Positions 37,453 through 45,621 of a stretch of DNA of 64,000 nt are shown here, one piece after another. Numbering within the stretch: the first letter of the stretch is position 1; every line of letters starts with the position of its first letter. The DNA comes from an uncultured Collinsella sp. (lineage in GTDB: Bacteria > Actinomycetota > Coriobacteriia > Coriobacteriales > Coriobacteriaceae): assembly GCA_902472315.1 (NCBI GenBank), contig CABRNM010000007.1:8891-72890 (forward strand), read 5' to 3'. Under the pieces are notes generated by a model. That model saw only the letters and a list, made by a program, of their open reading frames with translations. It did no database searches and was not told the origin of the DNA. A program made the position numbers and the translations under genes.

Positions 37453-37485
37453 GGTGATCTCCTTTCCTTCTACCTACCGAGCGAA

Positions 37486-37884
37486 TTACCAGACGTAAGC
37501 GATGATCTCGCCGCCGACGTTGTGCTTGCGAGCATCGCGGTCGGTCATGACGCCATGGCTGGTGGAAATAATGGCGGTACCAAGGCCACCGCGGACGCGG
37601 GGCATGTCGGCAACGCCGGTGTACTTACGCAGGCCCGGCTTGGAAATGCGGCGGATGCCGTTGATGACCTTAGCCTTCTTGGGACCATACTTAAGCGTGA
37701 TGTGCAGAGTCTTCTGGGGAACGGTGTCCTCGACATCGTAGCCCTCGATGTAGCCCTCCTCGTGCAGAACACGAGCGATCTCGACGAGCTTCTTGCTGCT
37801 CGGCATGGAGACCGTGGCCTTGTTCACAGAGTTAGCGTTACGGATGCGCGTAAGCATATCTGCGATCGGGTCTGTAAGGTTCAT
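37486..37884 (-). CDS. rpsH: Ribosomal protein S8
   Basis: 132 residues: DPIADMLTRIRNANSVNKA at the N-terminus and STSHGVMTDRDARKHNVGGEII at the C-terminus. S8 is the classical translational autoregulator of this operon in E. coli; I did not identify an S8 target site here. Confidence 0.95.
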   Translation of the reverse strand: MNLTDPIADMLTRIRNANSVNKATVSMPSSKKLVEIARVLHEEGYIEGYDVEDTVPQKTLHITLKYGPKKAKVINGIRRISKPGLRKYTGVADMPRVRGGLGTAIISTSHGVMTDRDARKHNVGGEIIAYVW

Positions 37885-38003
37885 ACAGATTCTCCTTCGT
37901 TCTTGATGAACACGTGCTCTTGGTTCTTCGCCGCCCTTAACGGCAAAGCCTTTTTAGCGCGTTTTCCCTGTTCCAAACTGATGCTTGAAACGCTGGTAGT
38001 GAC

Positions 38004-38189
38004 TTACCAGCTGGCCTTCTTAACGCCGGGAAGCTCGCCCTTGAGTGCAAGCTCGCGGAAGCAGACACGGCACAGGCCGAACTTGCGGTACACAGAGTGC
38101 GGACGGCCGCAGCGCTGGCAGCGCGTGTACTCACGAGTAGAGAACTTCTGCTTGCGATTGCACTTGACGATCATCGATGTCTTAGCCAC
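38004..38189 (-). CDS. rpsZ: Ribosomal protein S14, zinc-binding type Z
   Basis: A 61-residue, short S14 with two CxxC motifs (CQRCGRPHSVYRKFGLCRVC) that bind zinc. It lies in the rplE-rpsZ-rpsH order normal for the spc operon. Confidence 0.95.
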   Translation of the reverse strand: MAKTSMIVKCNRKQKFSTREYTRCQRCGRPHSVYRKFGLCRVCFRELALKGELPGVKKASW

Positions 38190-38223
38190 TTATATCCTCC
38201 TCACATAGAGTATTGTTCGCCCC

Positions 38224-38253
38224 AAGCGCCGCCCCCTTGTGGGAACGGCGCTT
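38224..38253 (-). promoter_or_regulatory. Intercistronic hairpin between rplE and rpsZ
   Basis: AAGCGCCG (38224-38231) pairs perfectly with CGGCGCTT (38246-38253) around a 14-nt loop. No T run is present. Confidence 0.45.
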
Positions 38254-38268
38254 ATAGGGCAGGTGAAC

Positions 38269-38826
38269 CTATTTCTTGAACGGGAAACCGAAGGCGTCCA
38301 GAAGGGCCTTGGCCTCCTCATCGGTGTTGGCGGTGGTCACGAAAGTGATGTCCATACCACGCTGGTGATCGACGGAATCGAAGTCGATCTCGGGGAAGAT
38401 GAGCTGCTCGGTGACGCCCATGGAGAAGTTACCACGGCCGTCGAAGCTCTTGGCGGAAATGCCGCGGAAGTCGCGGATACGGGGGATCGCGACGGAGGTC
38501 AGACGATCGAAGAACTCCCACATACGGTCGCCACGCAGGGTAACCTTGCAGCCGATCGGCATACCAGCGCGCAGGCGGAAGGTAGCGATGGACTTGCGGG
38601 CACGGGTGATCATCGGCTGCTGGCCGGTGATGGCGCGCAGGTCGCGCACGGCACCGTCGATGGCCTTGGAATCGGTAGCGGCCTCGCCGACACCCATGTT
38701 CACGACGATCTTCTCAAACTTGGGGATCATCATGACGTTCTCGTACTGGAACTTGTCCTGAAGCTGCTGCTTGACCTCGTTGTTGTACTTGGTCTTCAGA
38801 CGCGGCACATACTTCTCTTCTGCCAT
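38269..38826 (-). CDS. rplE: Ribosomal protein L5
   Basis: 185 residues; L5 binds 5S rRNA in the central protuberance. It shows MMIPKFEKIVVNMGVGEAATDSK, ITGQQPMITRARKSIATFRLR and FPEIDFDSVDHQRGMDITFVTT. AGAAGGAG precedes the ATG. This is the first gene of the run here. Its normal upstream partners rplX and rplN are absent; a 307-bp gap and a purine permease gene take their place. Confidence 0.95.
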   Translation of the reverse strand: MAEEKYVPRLKTKYNNEVKQQLQDKFQYENVMMIPKFEKIVVNMGVGEAATDSKAIDGAVRDLRAITGQQPMITRARKSIATFRLRAGMPIGCKVTLRGDRMWEFFDRLTSVAIPRIRDFRGISAKSFDGRGNFSMGVTEQLIFPEIDFDSVDHQRGMDITFVTTANTDEEAKALLDAFGFPFKK

Positions 38827-38963
38827 TGTTCACTCCTTCTTGGGGTTTTAAGCACGGGGCGTGGCCACGATGGGTTGTCCTCGTGCCTCCTGGCTGCATC
38901 CGCGCCGCTCATGGCATTTTGCGGTTTGGACTCGACACAGCAGGAGCCGACAAAACAATCGGT

Positions 38964-38992
38964 ACTATACGCGCATTGAGTGCGTATTTCCA
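38964..38992 (-). promoter_or_regulatory. Candidate promoter for the detached rplE-rplQ run
   Basis: On the minus strand TGGAAA (38987-38992) and TATAGT (38964-38969) are separated by exactly 17 bp, 138 bp before the rplE start. It fits a housekeeping promoter (4/6 and 5/6 matches). The rest of the 38827-39053 gap shows no gene and no trace of rplX. Confidence 0.5.
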
Positions 38993-39053
38993 GAAAAACC
39001 TCGTCTGCCTGCACAACTCCACAACTCCCCCGCACAAATGGATCCCAAAAAGC

Positions 39054-39120
39054 AGTTGCGGTGAAATAGGGGCTGTTTGACGGCTTAACAGGCTTAAACA
39101 GTCCGTATTTCACCGCAACT
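39054..39120. repeat. Palindromic repeat, GTTGCGGTGAAAT family, copy 2
   Basis: AGTTGCGGTGAAATA (39054-39068) pairs perfectly with TATTTCACCGCAACT (39106-39120). It lies 14 bp past the stop of the purine permease gene. Confidence 0.88.
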
Positions 39121-39133
39121 TATATATGGGGCG

Positions 39134-40447
39134 TTATTTTTGGCGAGGCAGGACCAGGTTGAGGACGACGGCGACAAGTGCGGCGACGGCAATAGAGGAT
39201 CCACCAAAGACGGTGCCGACCCATGCGGGGAATCCAGCGCCAGCAAGTGCGCCGGCCGTGCGCTCAATGCCCGTGCCAAAGGCGATAGACAGACCCATGA
39301 GCGTGGTATCGCGCTGAGACAGGCCGTGGCGGGCAAACATGACCACACCGTTCATGCCGATGGTCGCGAACACGCCGATCGTGGCGCCGCCGATTACTGG
39401 CTGCGGAATGGACGTGAGCACTGCCGCGCACTTGGGCAGCAGTCCAGCGATGAGTAAGATGGCGGCGGCGAGCGTAAAGACCATACGATTGACGACCTTG
39501 TTCTCGGCGATAATGCCCACATTCTGACCAAAGGTTGCTGTGGGGACGCCGCCCAAAAAGCCCGACAGCATACCGACCAGGCCGTTGGCGATCAGGCCAC
39601 CCGAGATCTGGCTATCGGTCGCAGGGGTATCGAGCGCAGCGGATGACACGGCGGCAAACTCGCCCATGACCTGCACGGCGTTGACAATGGCGACAACGCC
39701 CACGACGGCGCACGCAGCCGGGTCGAACACCAGGCGATGGGCGCCCAGAGCCGGCGGGGCGAACCAGCTGGCAGTCGCGATGGCCGAGAAATCGACCATG
39801 CCCAACACCGCAGCCAAAACAAAGCCCGCGCAGATACCAGCCAGGATGCTGCCCAGCCTAAGCGCGCCCTTGCCGTAGTTGCCAGCCATAAAGGTGACGA
39901 CAAACGTCACGAGCGCGACGGCCCAGTTGGTGACGCTGCCAAAATCGGCAGCGCCCTCCCCGCCCGCCATGGAGGCAACTGCCACCGGGCACAGCGACAA
40001 GCCAATGACAAAGATGACGGTGCCGAGCACCGGGGCCGGGAACAGAAAACTCACGCGCCTAAACAGCAGGCCGAAGAGCACGACGAGCGCGCCGCCGATT
40101 ACCTGGGCGCCCAGCACGGCCTCAAAGCCAAGCTCGAGACCGACCGCCTTGAGCGCCGGCACGAAGGTGAAGCTCGCGCCCATCACGATGGGCAGGCCCG
40201 AACCGACGACGCCCTTTATGGGGAACTGTTGAAGGAAAATGTCGAGCGCCGAGAGAACCAGCGATGCCTGGATGACGGCGGCCTCCTCTTGAGGAGTAAA
40301 GCCGCAGACCGACGCAATGATGATAGCGGGCGTGACGATACCCGCGAACGCCGCCAGCACATGCTGCAGTGCATGGGGCAATATCTGCACAAACGATACT
40401 TTTCCCGTACGCTCGAACAGGGCATCCCCTGCTGCCGACTCTGCCAT
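39134..40447 (-). CDS. NCS2 family xanthine/uracil permease, probably purine uptake
   Basis: 437 residues with about 12-14 hydrophobic helices. NCS2 hallmarks are HALQHVLAAFAGIVTPAII in helix 1, VMGASFTFVPALKAVGL, VMGEFAAVSSAALDTP and GGVPTATFGQNVGIIAENKVVNR. The last of these (TxFxQNxG) resembles xanthine/urate carriers more than UraA. ATG 40447 has GGGAGG 6 nt upstream. It is next to the xdhC-yqeB genes, which supports a role in bringing xanthine, urate or another purine to the locus (inference). Confidence 0.85.
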   Translation of the reverse strand: MAESAAGDALFERTGKVSFVQILPHALQHVLAAFAGIVTPAIIIASVCGFTPQEEAAVIQASLVLSALDIFLQQFPIKGVVGSGLPIVMGASFTFVPALKAVGLELGFEAVLGAQVIGGALVVLFGLLFRRVSFLFPAPVLGTVIFVIGLSLCPVAVASMAGGEGAADFGSVTNWAVALVTFVVTFMAGNYGKGALRLGSILAGICAGFVLAAVLGMVDFSAIATASWFAPPALGAHRLVFDPAACAVVGVVAIVNAVQVMGEFAAVSSAALDTPATDSQISGGLIANGLVGMLSGFLGGVPTATFGQNVGIIAENKVVNRMVFTLAAAILLIAGLLPKCAAVLTSIPQPVIGGATIGVFATIGMNGVVMFARHGLSQRDTTLMGLSIAFGTGIERTAGALAGAGFPAWVGTVFGGSSIAVAALVAVVLNLVLPRQK

Positions 40448-40469
40448 TTGCGCCTCCCATACCCTAGGC

Positions 40470-40504
40470 AGCGGCACCATGCCGCTCAACGAGCGGACAT
40501 TATA
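40470..40504 (-). promoter_or_regulatory. -10 element and leader hairpins of the purine permease gene
   Basis: A consensus TATAAT (minus strand, 40499-40504) lies 52 bp before the ATG with no clear -35. In the leader CCGCTC can pair with GAGCGG, and the overlapping AGCGGC with GCCGCT. These two hairpins are mutually exclusive. No known purine riboswitch core is visible. Confidence 0.4.
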
Positions 40505-40564
40505 GGGCATATGGCACAGGTAGCATTTTGACCCGCAATCCTGCATCCCCCGGGGTCAAACAGC

Positions 40565-40631
40565 AGTTGCGGTGAAATAGTTCCTGGCTGACCGCCCGTC
40601 AGGCTTATCTAGGAACTATTTCACCGCAACT
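40565..40631. repeat. Palindromic repeat, GTTGCGGTGAAAT family, copy 3
   Basis: A 21-bp perfect inverted repeat, arms 40565-40585 and 40611-40631, starting AGTTGCGGTGAAATAG. It lies between xdhC and the permease gene. Confidence 0.9.
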
Positions 40632-40648
40632 TATTAGTGGGGATGCGA

Positions 40649-41692
40649 TTAGCGCTTGCGGGGGACGAGTTTGGTGCGACGCAGGTGGATCATCTCGGCG
40701 GCGATGGAGATGGCAATCTCTTCGGGGTCCTCGGCCTCGATGGCGACTCCGATCGGCAGGTGCAGCTCGTCGATCTGCTCCTGCGTAAAGCCCTCCTGCT
40801 CCAGGCGGGCGCGCACAAAGGCAGTCTTGCGGCGCGAGCCCAAGCAGCCCAGATAGGCGGGTTTGGCGCGCATGGCCTGAATCACCACGTCGATATCGGA
40901 CTTGTGGCCCGCTGTGGCCACGACCACCAAGTCGCGCGGGCCGATGGGACACAGCTCGCTCAGGTTCTTGTAATCGACCAGGCGACGATCGTAGACACCG
41001 GGCACCCAATCGGGGGTCAGCGTGCCGGGGCGGTCATCGCACGCCACAACGGCAAAGCCCGCCGCCGTGAGCACCCGCGCCGTCGCAGCGCCCACGTGTC
41101 CGCAGCCAAAGATGTAGGTCAGGCCCTCGGGGCAGAGCGTCTCGATGTGCGCCGCGGGAATCTCGGAGGCTGCGTTGGTGTAGGTGACCTTACTCCCCTC
41201 CTCCACCAGCGAAAGCCCGGGGCAGCCGGCAATGGTATGGCGCGATGCCTCGCCATGGTACTCGGCCACATCGCCCTCGAGCGCGCTCGCGATAAACGGC
41301 TCAAAGTCGATGACGAAGTCGCCGATGCGCCGATAGGCCAAGACGTCGGCAATTTCCTGGAACAACGGTGCCTGGGTCGCATCCAGATGCAGATAGCACA
41401 GGCAGATGGCTCCGCCGCAGATCATGCCGGTATCGGAGTTCTCGCCGCCCATGGTGTAGCGGACCAGACGCGATTGCCCTGCGGCCAGCAGCTCGCGCGC
41501 CTCATCCAGCGCAAAGAGTTCAATCTTGCCGCCGCCGATAGTGCCCGCCTGGCTGCCATCGGCAAAGACGGCCATCCAGGCGCCCACGCCGCGCGGCGAT
41601 GACCCTGCCGTGCCGGCCACGACCACGAGTTCGCACGTCTCGCCAGCACGCAGAGCGGCAAGCGCCGCATTCACAACATCGAGCTTTTCCAT
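40649..41692 (-). CDS. xdhC: XdhC/CoxI family molybdenum hydroxylase maturation protein
   Basis: 347 residues. XdhC proteins bind the molybdenum cofactor and help insert its sulfido ligand into xanthine dehydrogenase. The N-terminal XdhC/CoxI domain has VAGTAGSSPRGVGAWMAVF, GTIGGGKIE and MICGGAICLCYL. The C-terminal Rossmann part has YIFGCGHVGAATARVL and VVVATAGHKSDIDV. It is 9 nt downstream of yqeB and probably co-transcribed with it. The likely client is the xanthine dehydrogenase at 59-62 kb. Confidence 0.88.
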   Translation of the reverse strand: MEKLDVVNAALAALRAGETCELVVVAGTAGSSPRGVGAWMAVFADGSQAGTIGGGKIELFALDEARELLAAGQSRLVRYTMGGENSDTGMICGGAICLCYLHLDATQAPLFQEIADVLAYRRIGDFVIDFEPFIASALEGDVAEYHGEASRHTIAGCPGLSLVEEGSKVTYTNAASEIPAAHIETLCPEGLTYIFGCGHVGAATARVLTAAGFAVVACDDRPGTLTPDWVPGVYDRRLVDYKNLSELCPIGPRDLVVVATAGHKSDIDVVIQAMRAKPAYLGCLGSRRKTAFVRARLEQEGFTQEQIDELHLPIGVAIEAEDPEEIAISIAAEMIHLRRTKLVPRKR

Positions 41693-41701
41693 TGCCGCCT
41701 T

Positions 41702-42496
41702 CTATCCTCTAAAGACATCGGTGAGCATGGCGAGCGCCTCGAGCACGCCGCCGCCGACCGACGTCGCCTTGTCCGAAATGTAGTTGATATAGCTGGCATC
41801 GCCGCGCGGATCGACATCGGCGCACTTAAAGCCCTCAGTCACCTGCACGCCGTCGGCCAAAAGACCGCGCAAGCAGCCGTCAATCTGCGTGACCATGGGA
41901 GTATCGCCCGCGTAGCCAATCACGTCTCCGGCGCTCACGATGTCGCCGATTGCGCGGTCGGACCGAAACACGCCGGCGGCGGGGCTGTGGATAACGCGCT
42001 CCTTGCCATAGCCGGCGATAATGCCCGGCACGCCCGTGTTGGGCTGGGGCGAACCTTGGGTAATGACACGGCCGAGAAAATGTCCGCGCATGGTCTCGAC
42101 CACGGCGTCGCAATCGACCGGCGCGGTAAAGCCCGGCCCCACGGCGATGACGGCAGGCGCCATGTCGCGCGTGGTGCCCAGGTTGCGCTTGGCCAAAATC
42201 GCGTCGACCACAGCCGCGGGCTTAAGCTCATCGAGCATCTTGGCCTGGGGGTCCACCACAACGGCGACGTCTCCAGCCTCGGTAATCGCAAGCGCCTCAG
42301 CCGGCGTCTGTGCCAAGCGAGCGCGAATGCCTTCGACCTCGACCTCGCCCAGGTGAATGGCCTCGCAAAAACTGATCGTGCGGCGGATGCACGTGGGAAC
42401 CGCGAGATCGGCCATAACGACCGACACGCCGGCGCGCACCAAGCGAGCGGCGACGCCCGTGGCGATATCGCCGGCGCCGCGAACATATACGAGCAT
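41702..42496 (-). CDS. yqeB: YqeB/EF2563-type selenium-dependent molybdenum hydroxylase protein
   Basis: 264 residues. The YqeB/EF2563 family occurs only with selenium-dependent molybdenum hydroxylases, where it is thought to help make or insert the labile selenium cofactor. The protein opens with a Rossmann-like VYVRGAGDIATGVAARLVRAG and contains IAVGPGFTAPVDCDAVVETMRGH and a biotinyl-like C-terminal segment (GDIVSAGDVIGYAGDTPMVTQ). GGGAGGT precedes the ATG. It is divergent from yqeC. Confidence 0.88.
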   Translation of the reverse strand: MLVYVRGAGDIATGVAARLVRAGVSVVMADLAVPTCIRRTISFCEAIHLGEVEVEGIRARLAQTPAEALAITEAGDVAVVVDPQAKMLDELKPAAVVDAILAKRNLGTTRDMAPAVIAVGPGFTAPVDCDAVVETMRGHFLGRVITQGSPQPNTGVPGIIAGYGKERVIHSPAAGVFRSDRAIGDIVSAGDVIGYAGDTPMVTQIDGCLRGLLADGVQVTEGFKCADVDPRGDASYINYISDKATSVGGGVLEALAMLTDVFRG

Positions 42497-42556
42497 TCCC
42501 GGGGCACCTCCCTGTGCTACGGTTTGAGCAGAGCAAATGCGGTTCGACCGCTACTC

Positions 42557-42575
42557 TGATGATTATTTATTATCA
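42557..42575. promoter_or_regulatory. AT-rich palindrome in the yqeB-yqeC divergent promoter region
   Basis: TGATGATTATTTATTATCA is a near-symmetric 19-mer just before a TATTAT (42579-42584) that could be the yqeC -10. It is a candidate operator shared by the divergent genes in an otherwise GC-rich stretch. Confidence 0.35.
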
Positions 42576-42598
42576 CAGTATTATACGGCGGTGAACAG

Positions 42599-43333
42599 AT
42601 GGAAACGACGAGCGGAAACCTTGCCTCCACGCTCAAGATCGAGCCGGGCATTACCGCAATTATCGGCAGTGGCGGCAAGTCGACCTTGCTAAAGACGCTG
42701 GGCCTTGAGCTTATGCGCGCTGGCGGCCGCGTGCTCCTCTGCACCACCACGCATATGTTTCCTGTCGCCGGCGTGCCATGGGACGGGTCGAGCCGTCGCC
42801 TGGACTCCGCGCCTTGGAAGCCAGGGGCTCTGCATGTTCCCGGCTGCACCTGCGAGGCATGCGCGGGCCTTGCGCGCGGAAGTATCTGCCAGGCGGGTGT
42901 TTTGGACCCGGAGACAGGCAAGCTCTCCGCCCCCACTGAGCCGCTCAACGAGCTGGCACAGCGCTTTGACTATGTGTTGGCCGAGGCAGATGGCAGCAAG
43001 CGACTCCCGCTCAAGGCGCATGCCGCCTGGGAGCCGGTAATTCCCGCCGCCACGGCAAACGTTGTCTGGATCGTCGGCGCCTTGGGGCTCAGCAAGCCCA
43101 TCAACGAAGCCGTCCACCACCCCGAGCTCTTTTGCGAGCGTTGCGGCTGCGAGCTCACCGACATCGCCACGCCCGAGCGCGTCGCCCAGGTGCTCAATGC
43201 CGAGCTGCGGATGCTGAGCCTCAACAATGCCCGCATCATGCTCAACCAAGTCGACACGCTTGCCGACCCCACGATGGCCGACCACTTCGAGGCAGCCCTC
43301 GACCGTCCCATCATCGCCACCAGCCTCAAATAG
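42599..43333 (+). CDS. yqeC: YqeC-type selenium-dependent hydroxylase accessory protein
   Basis: 244 residues. The P-loop-like GITAIIGSGGKSTLLKTLGLEL lies near the N-terminus, followed by LLCTTTHMFP. Cysteine clusters occur at CTCEAC and CERCGC, and the core segment VLAEADGSKRLPLKAHAAWEPVIP is characteristic of YqeC. Its genomic partner is yqeB, which is divergent here. The ribosome-binding site is weak (GGCGGTGAAC). The exact reaction is not established; selenium cofactor assembly is inferred from its phylogenetic pattern. Confidence 0.85.
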   Translation: METTSGNLASTLKIEPGITAIIGSGGKSTLLKTLGLELMRAGGRVLLCTTTHMFPVAGVPWDGSSRRLDSAPWKPGALHVPGCTCEACAGLARGSICQAGVLDPETGKLSAPTEPLNELAQRFDYVLAEADGSKRLPLKAHAAWEPVIPAATANVVWIVGALGLSKPINEAVHHPELFCERCGCELTDIATPERVAQVLNAELRMLSLNNARIMLNQVDTLADPTMADHFEAALDRPIIATSLK

Positions 43334-43358
43334 CCCGCGCTGCCCCAGCAGACCTATA

Positions 43359-43425
43359 AGTTGCGGTGAAATAGTTCCTGAAACGGCCTATTTGGCGGCT
43401 AAACAGGAACTATTCCACCGCAACT
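43359..43425. repeat. Palindromic repeat, GTTGCGGTGAAAT family, copy 4
   Basis: 22-bp arms at 43359-43380 and 43404-43425 with one mismatch. It lies between the convergent yqeC and hyuA genes. Confidence 0.9.
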
Positions 43426-43452
43426 GCGGAGGGGAATCCGGTGATCTTCCTG

Positions 43453-44820
43453 CTAGCGGGGGACGTAGCGGCCGGGTTGGGCTCCGGTGGGCTCGCCGTC
43501 GCGCGCGGCCAGCACGCCGTTCACAAACACAGCCTTGGCGCGGCCGTGCGCCTCAAAGCCCTCGAGCGGCGTGTAGTCCACAGCCTGATGCTGCGTCGCC
43601 GCGCGAATGGTCCAGCGCGCCTGGGGATCCCACACGCACACGTCGGCATCGGAGCCCTCGGCAAGACAGCCCTTGCGCGGATACATGCCAAAGACGCGCG
43701 CCGGGTTCTCGCTCATCAAGCGGCACAGATCCTCGGGACCCAGCTGCCCCTCAAAGCTCGTGGCAATCGCGACGGGACGATGCTCCACACCGGGCCCGCC
43801 GTTGGGAATCGCGCGGAAGTCATCGCGCCCGCGGTCCTTTTGCCCGTGCAGGTTAAAGCTGCAGTGGTCAGTGGCGATGGAATCGATCTCGCCGGCCACA
43901 AGCGCCTCGCGCAGTGCCACACGGTCACCCGCATGGCGCAGCGGCGGGCTCATCACATACTTGGCACCCGCAAAGCCGTCCTCGCCCTGCTCCAAGTAGC
44001 AAGTATCGTCGAGCATCAGATATTGAGGGCAGGTCTCGACATAGATATTCTTCTGCCCGCGCGCCTTGGCGGCACGGATGGCCTCGAGCCCCAGCTTGGT
44101 CGAAAGGTGCACCACGTTGACCGGTGCGTCGCCGGCCAAGTGCGCCAGATACAGTAGACGGCTCACTGCCTCGGCCTCGCACACGTCCGGACGGCTGAGC
44201 GCGTGGCCCTCGGGCCCGTGGATACCCTGCTCAAACACGCGCTTCTGCAGCTCATTCACCAGCGTGCCGTTCTCGCAATGCACGCACAGTATGCCGCCAA
44301 TACGCTTGAGCTCCTCGAGCACCTCGAGTGTCTCGGCATCGTCCAAGCGCAGGTGGTCGTAGGCAAAGTAAGTCTTAAACGACGATACGCCCGCCTCGCG
44401 CATGGCCGAAAGGTCGGCGCGGTTGCGCTCGTTCCACTCGGCGAGTGCCATATGAAAGGCGTAGTTGGCCGTGCAGGTTCCGTCGGCGCGGCGATGCCAC
44501 TCGGTCAAGGCATCGGGCATGGTCACGCCGCGATCGGCCGTCGCGTAGTCCACGATGGTCGTCGTGCCGCCGCAGGCAGCCGCGCGCGTGCCGGTCTCAA
44601 AGCTATCGGCTGTCCAATCCATGCCGGTCCAGCACTGCATGTGCGTGTGGCCGTCGATAAAGCCGGGAAACACCCAGCAGCCCGTGGCATCCTCGACGGT
44701 ATCGCCCTCGGCCGGCTCAATCGCCGCGGCGATCCGTACGATCTTATCGCCATCCATGGCAAGATCGGCGCGGCGAAGCCCCTGTGGCGTCACGAGCGCG
44801 CCGTTTTTGATGATGATCAT
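43453..44820 (-). CDS. hyuA: Dihydropyrimidinase / D-hydantoinase family hydrolase
   Basis: A cyclic amidohydrolase (455 residues) that would open a hydantoin-like ring made during purine breakdown. All metal-site residues are visible: H58 and H60 in GHTHMQ, the carbamylated K149 in SSFKTYFAYD, H181, H238 and D318 in IATDHCSF. AAGGAG overlaps the stop of mocA, so the two genes are coupled. Hydantoinase homologues are found beside ygeW, ygeX and ygeY in purine-degrading gut bacteria. The substrate here is inferred from that context. Confidence 0.9.
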   Translation of the reverse strand: MIIIKNGALVTPQGLRRADLAMDGDKIVRIAAAIEPAEGDTVEDATGCWVFPGFIDGHTHMQCWTGMDWTADSFETGTRAAACGGTTTIVDYATADRGVTMPDALTEWHRRADGTCTANYAFHMALAEWNERNRADLSAMREAGVSSFKTYFAYDHLRLDDAETLEVLEELKRIGGILCVHCENGTLVNELQKRVFEQGIHGPEGHALSRPDVCEAEAVSRLLYLAHLAGDAPVNVVHLSTKLGLEAIRAAKARGQKNIYVETCPQYLMLDDTCYLEQGEDGFAGAKYVMSPPLRHAGDRVALREALVAGEIDSIATDHCSFNLHGQKDRGRDDFRAIPNGGPGVEHRPVAIATSFEGQLGPEDLCRLMSENPARVFGMYPRKGCLAEGSDADVCVWDPQARWTIRAATQHQAVDYTPLEGFEAHGRAKAVFVNGVLAARDGEPTGAQPGRYVPR

Positions 44821-44829
44821 AATTGCTCC

Positions 44830-45444
44830 TTATTGATTGATGCTGTTGGCCACGCGATCAAAATACGAGCAGGCGGCGATATGCTCCGTTATGCGTCGCT
44901 GTCCCTTGGTGGTATCGACGTCCCACAGCTCATAGGCACGCGCCTCGACCAGCACCACGTCGGTACGGTCCATAAGGATCGAGCCGCCGCCGTCCTTGCC
45001 CTCAAGACACATAAGTGCATCGAACAGTTCTGCCGGAAAGAGCACCGGGCTCGAAGGCTCACCGTTGCACGCAAGACGCACCGGATGCTTGCGGCCACGC
45101 TCGTCAAATGCACGAACCATGGCATCAAAAGAATCCGAACTCACGAGCGGCTGGTCGCCCGGCAAAAAGAGGCAACCTTTCCAGTTGCGTTCGACTCCCC
45201 ACGAAAGGCCCGCACGGACGCTTTCGCTGCGCAGCTCGCCATCGTGCAGCACGCACGGGCAATGCTTGTCCTCGCAAATCCGGGCGACCTCGGGCCAACG
45301 CGTCGAAACCACGACGTCAAATCCCCGGGGAACCGAATCGATGGTCCGGGCAATCAGCGGCTCGCCATAGATATCGGCGAGCATCTTGTTAGAGCCAAAC
45401 CGCTTGCCCTCGCCCGAAGCCATAATGACGCAACCGAGTTTCAT
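44830..45444 (-). CDS. mocA: MobA/MocA-like molybdenum cofactor nucleotidyltransferase
   Basis: 204 residues. The nucleotidyltransferase signature GCVIMASGEGKRFGSNKML is at the N-terminus. LFLPGDQPLVSSDSFD holds the metal-binding acidic residue. Such proteins attach CMP or GMP to molybdopterin, and this one probably tailors the cofactor of the locus's xanthine dehydrogenase. ATG 45444 has GGGGAGG 9 nt upstream. The longer open frame to 45564 lacks support and would cover the region just past the arcC terminator. Confidence 0.85.
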   Translation of the reverse strand: MKLGCVIMASGEGKRFGSNKMLADIYGEPLIARTIDSVPRGFDVVVSTRWPEVARICEDKHCPCVLHDGELRSESVRAGLSWGVERNWKGCLFLPGDQPLVSSDSFDAMVRAFDERGRKHPVRLACNGEPSSPVLFPAELFDALMCLEGKDGGGSILMDRTDVVLVEARAYELWDVDTTKGQRRITEHIAACSYFDRVANSINQ

Positions 45445-45569
45445 CTCCGCAAACCTCCCCTGGCTGCCTTGGACACCATAGTTGCTATACCCACCATAGC
45501 AAGCTCGCACTCCGTCGGAACAGGCACGCACTCGTTTTCCAGCGAACGCCCCCTGGCTCCCCATAGCAC

Positions 45570-45603
45570 AAAGGAGGGCACCCCGCGACGCAGGGCACCC
45601 TCC
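45570..45603 (-). terminator. Hairpin after arcC
   Basis: GGAGGGTGCCCT (45592-45603 on the minus strand) pairs through 12 positions (three wobble) with 45573-45584. A short T3 run follows, so it may be a partial terminator between arcC and mocA-hyuA. Confidence 0.55.
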
Positions 45604-45621
45604 TCAATGGTGCAGATATGC

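Noticed and set aside
40448..40560. Guanine/xanthine riboswitch before the NCS2 permease
   Set aside because: I could not find a purine aptamer three-way junction core or the xanthine-class conserved loops; only short hairpins are visible.
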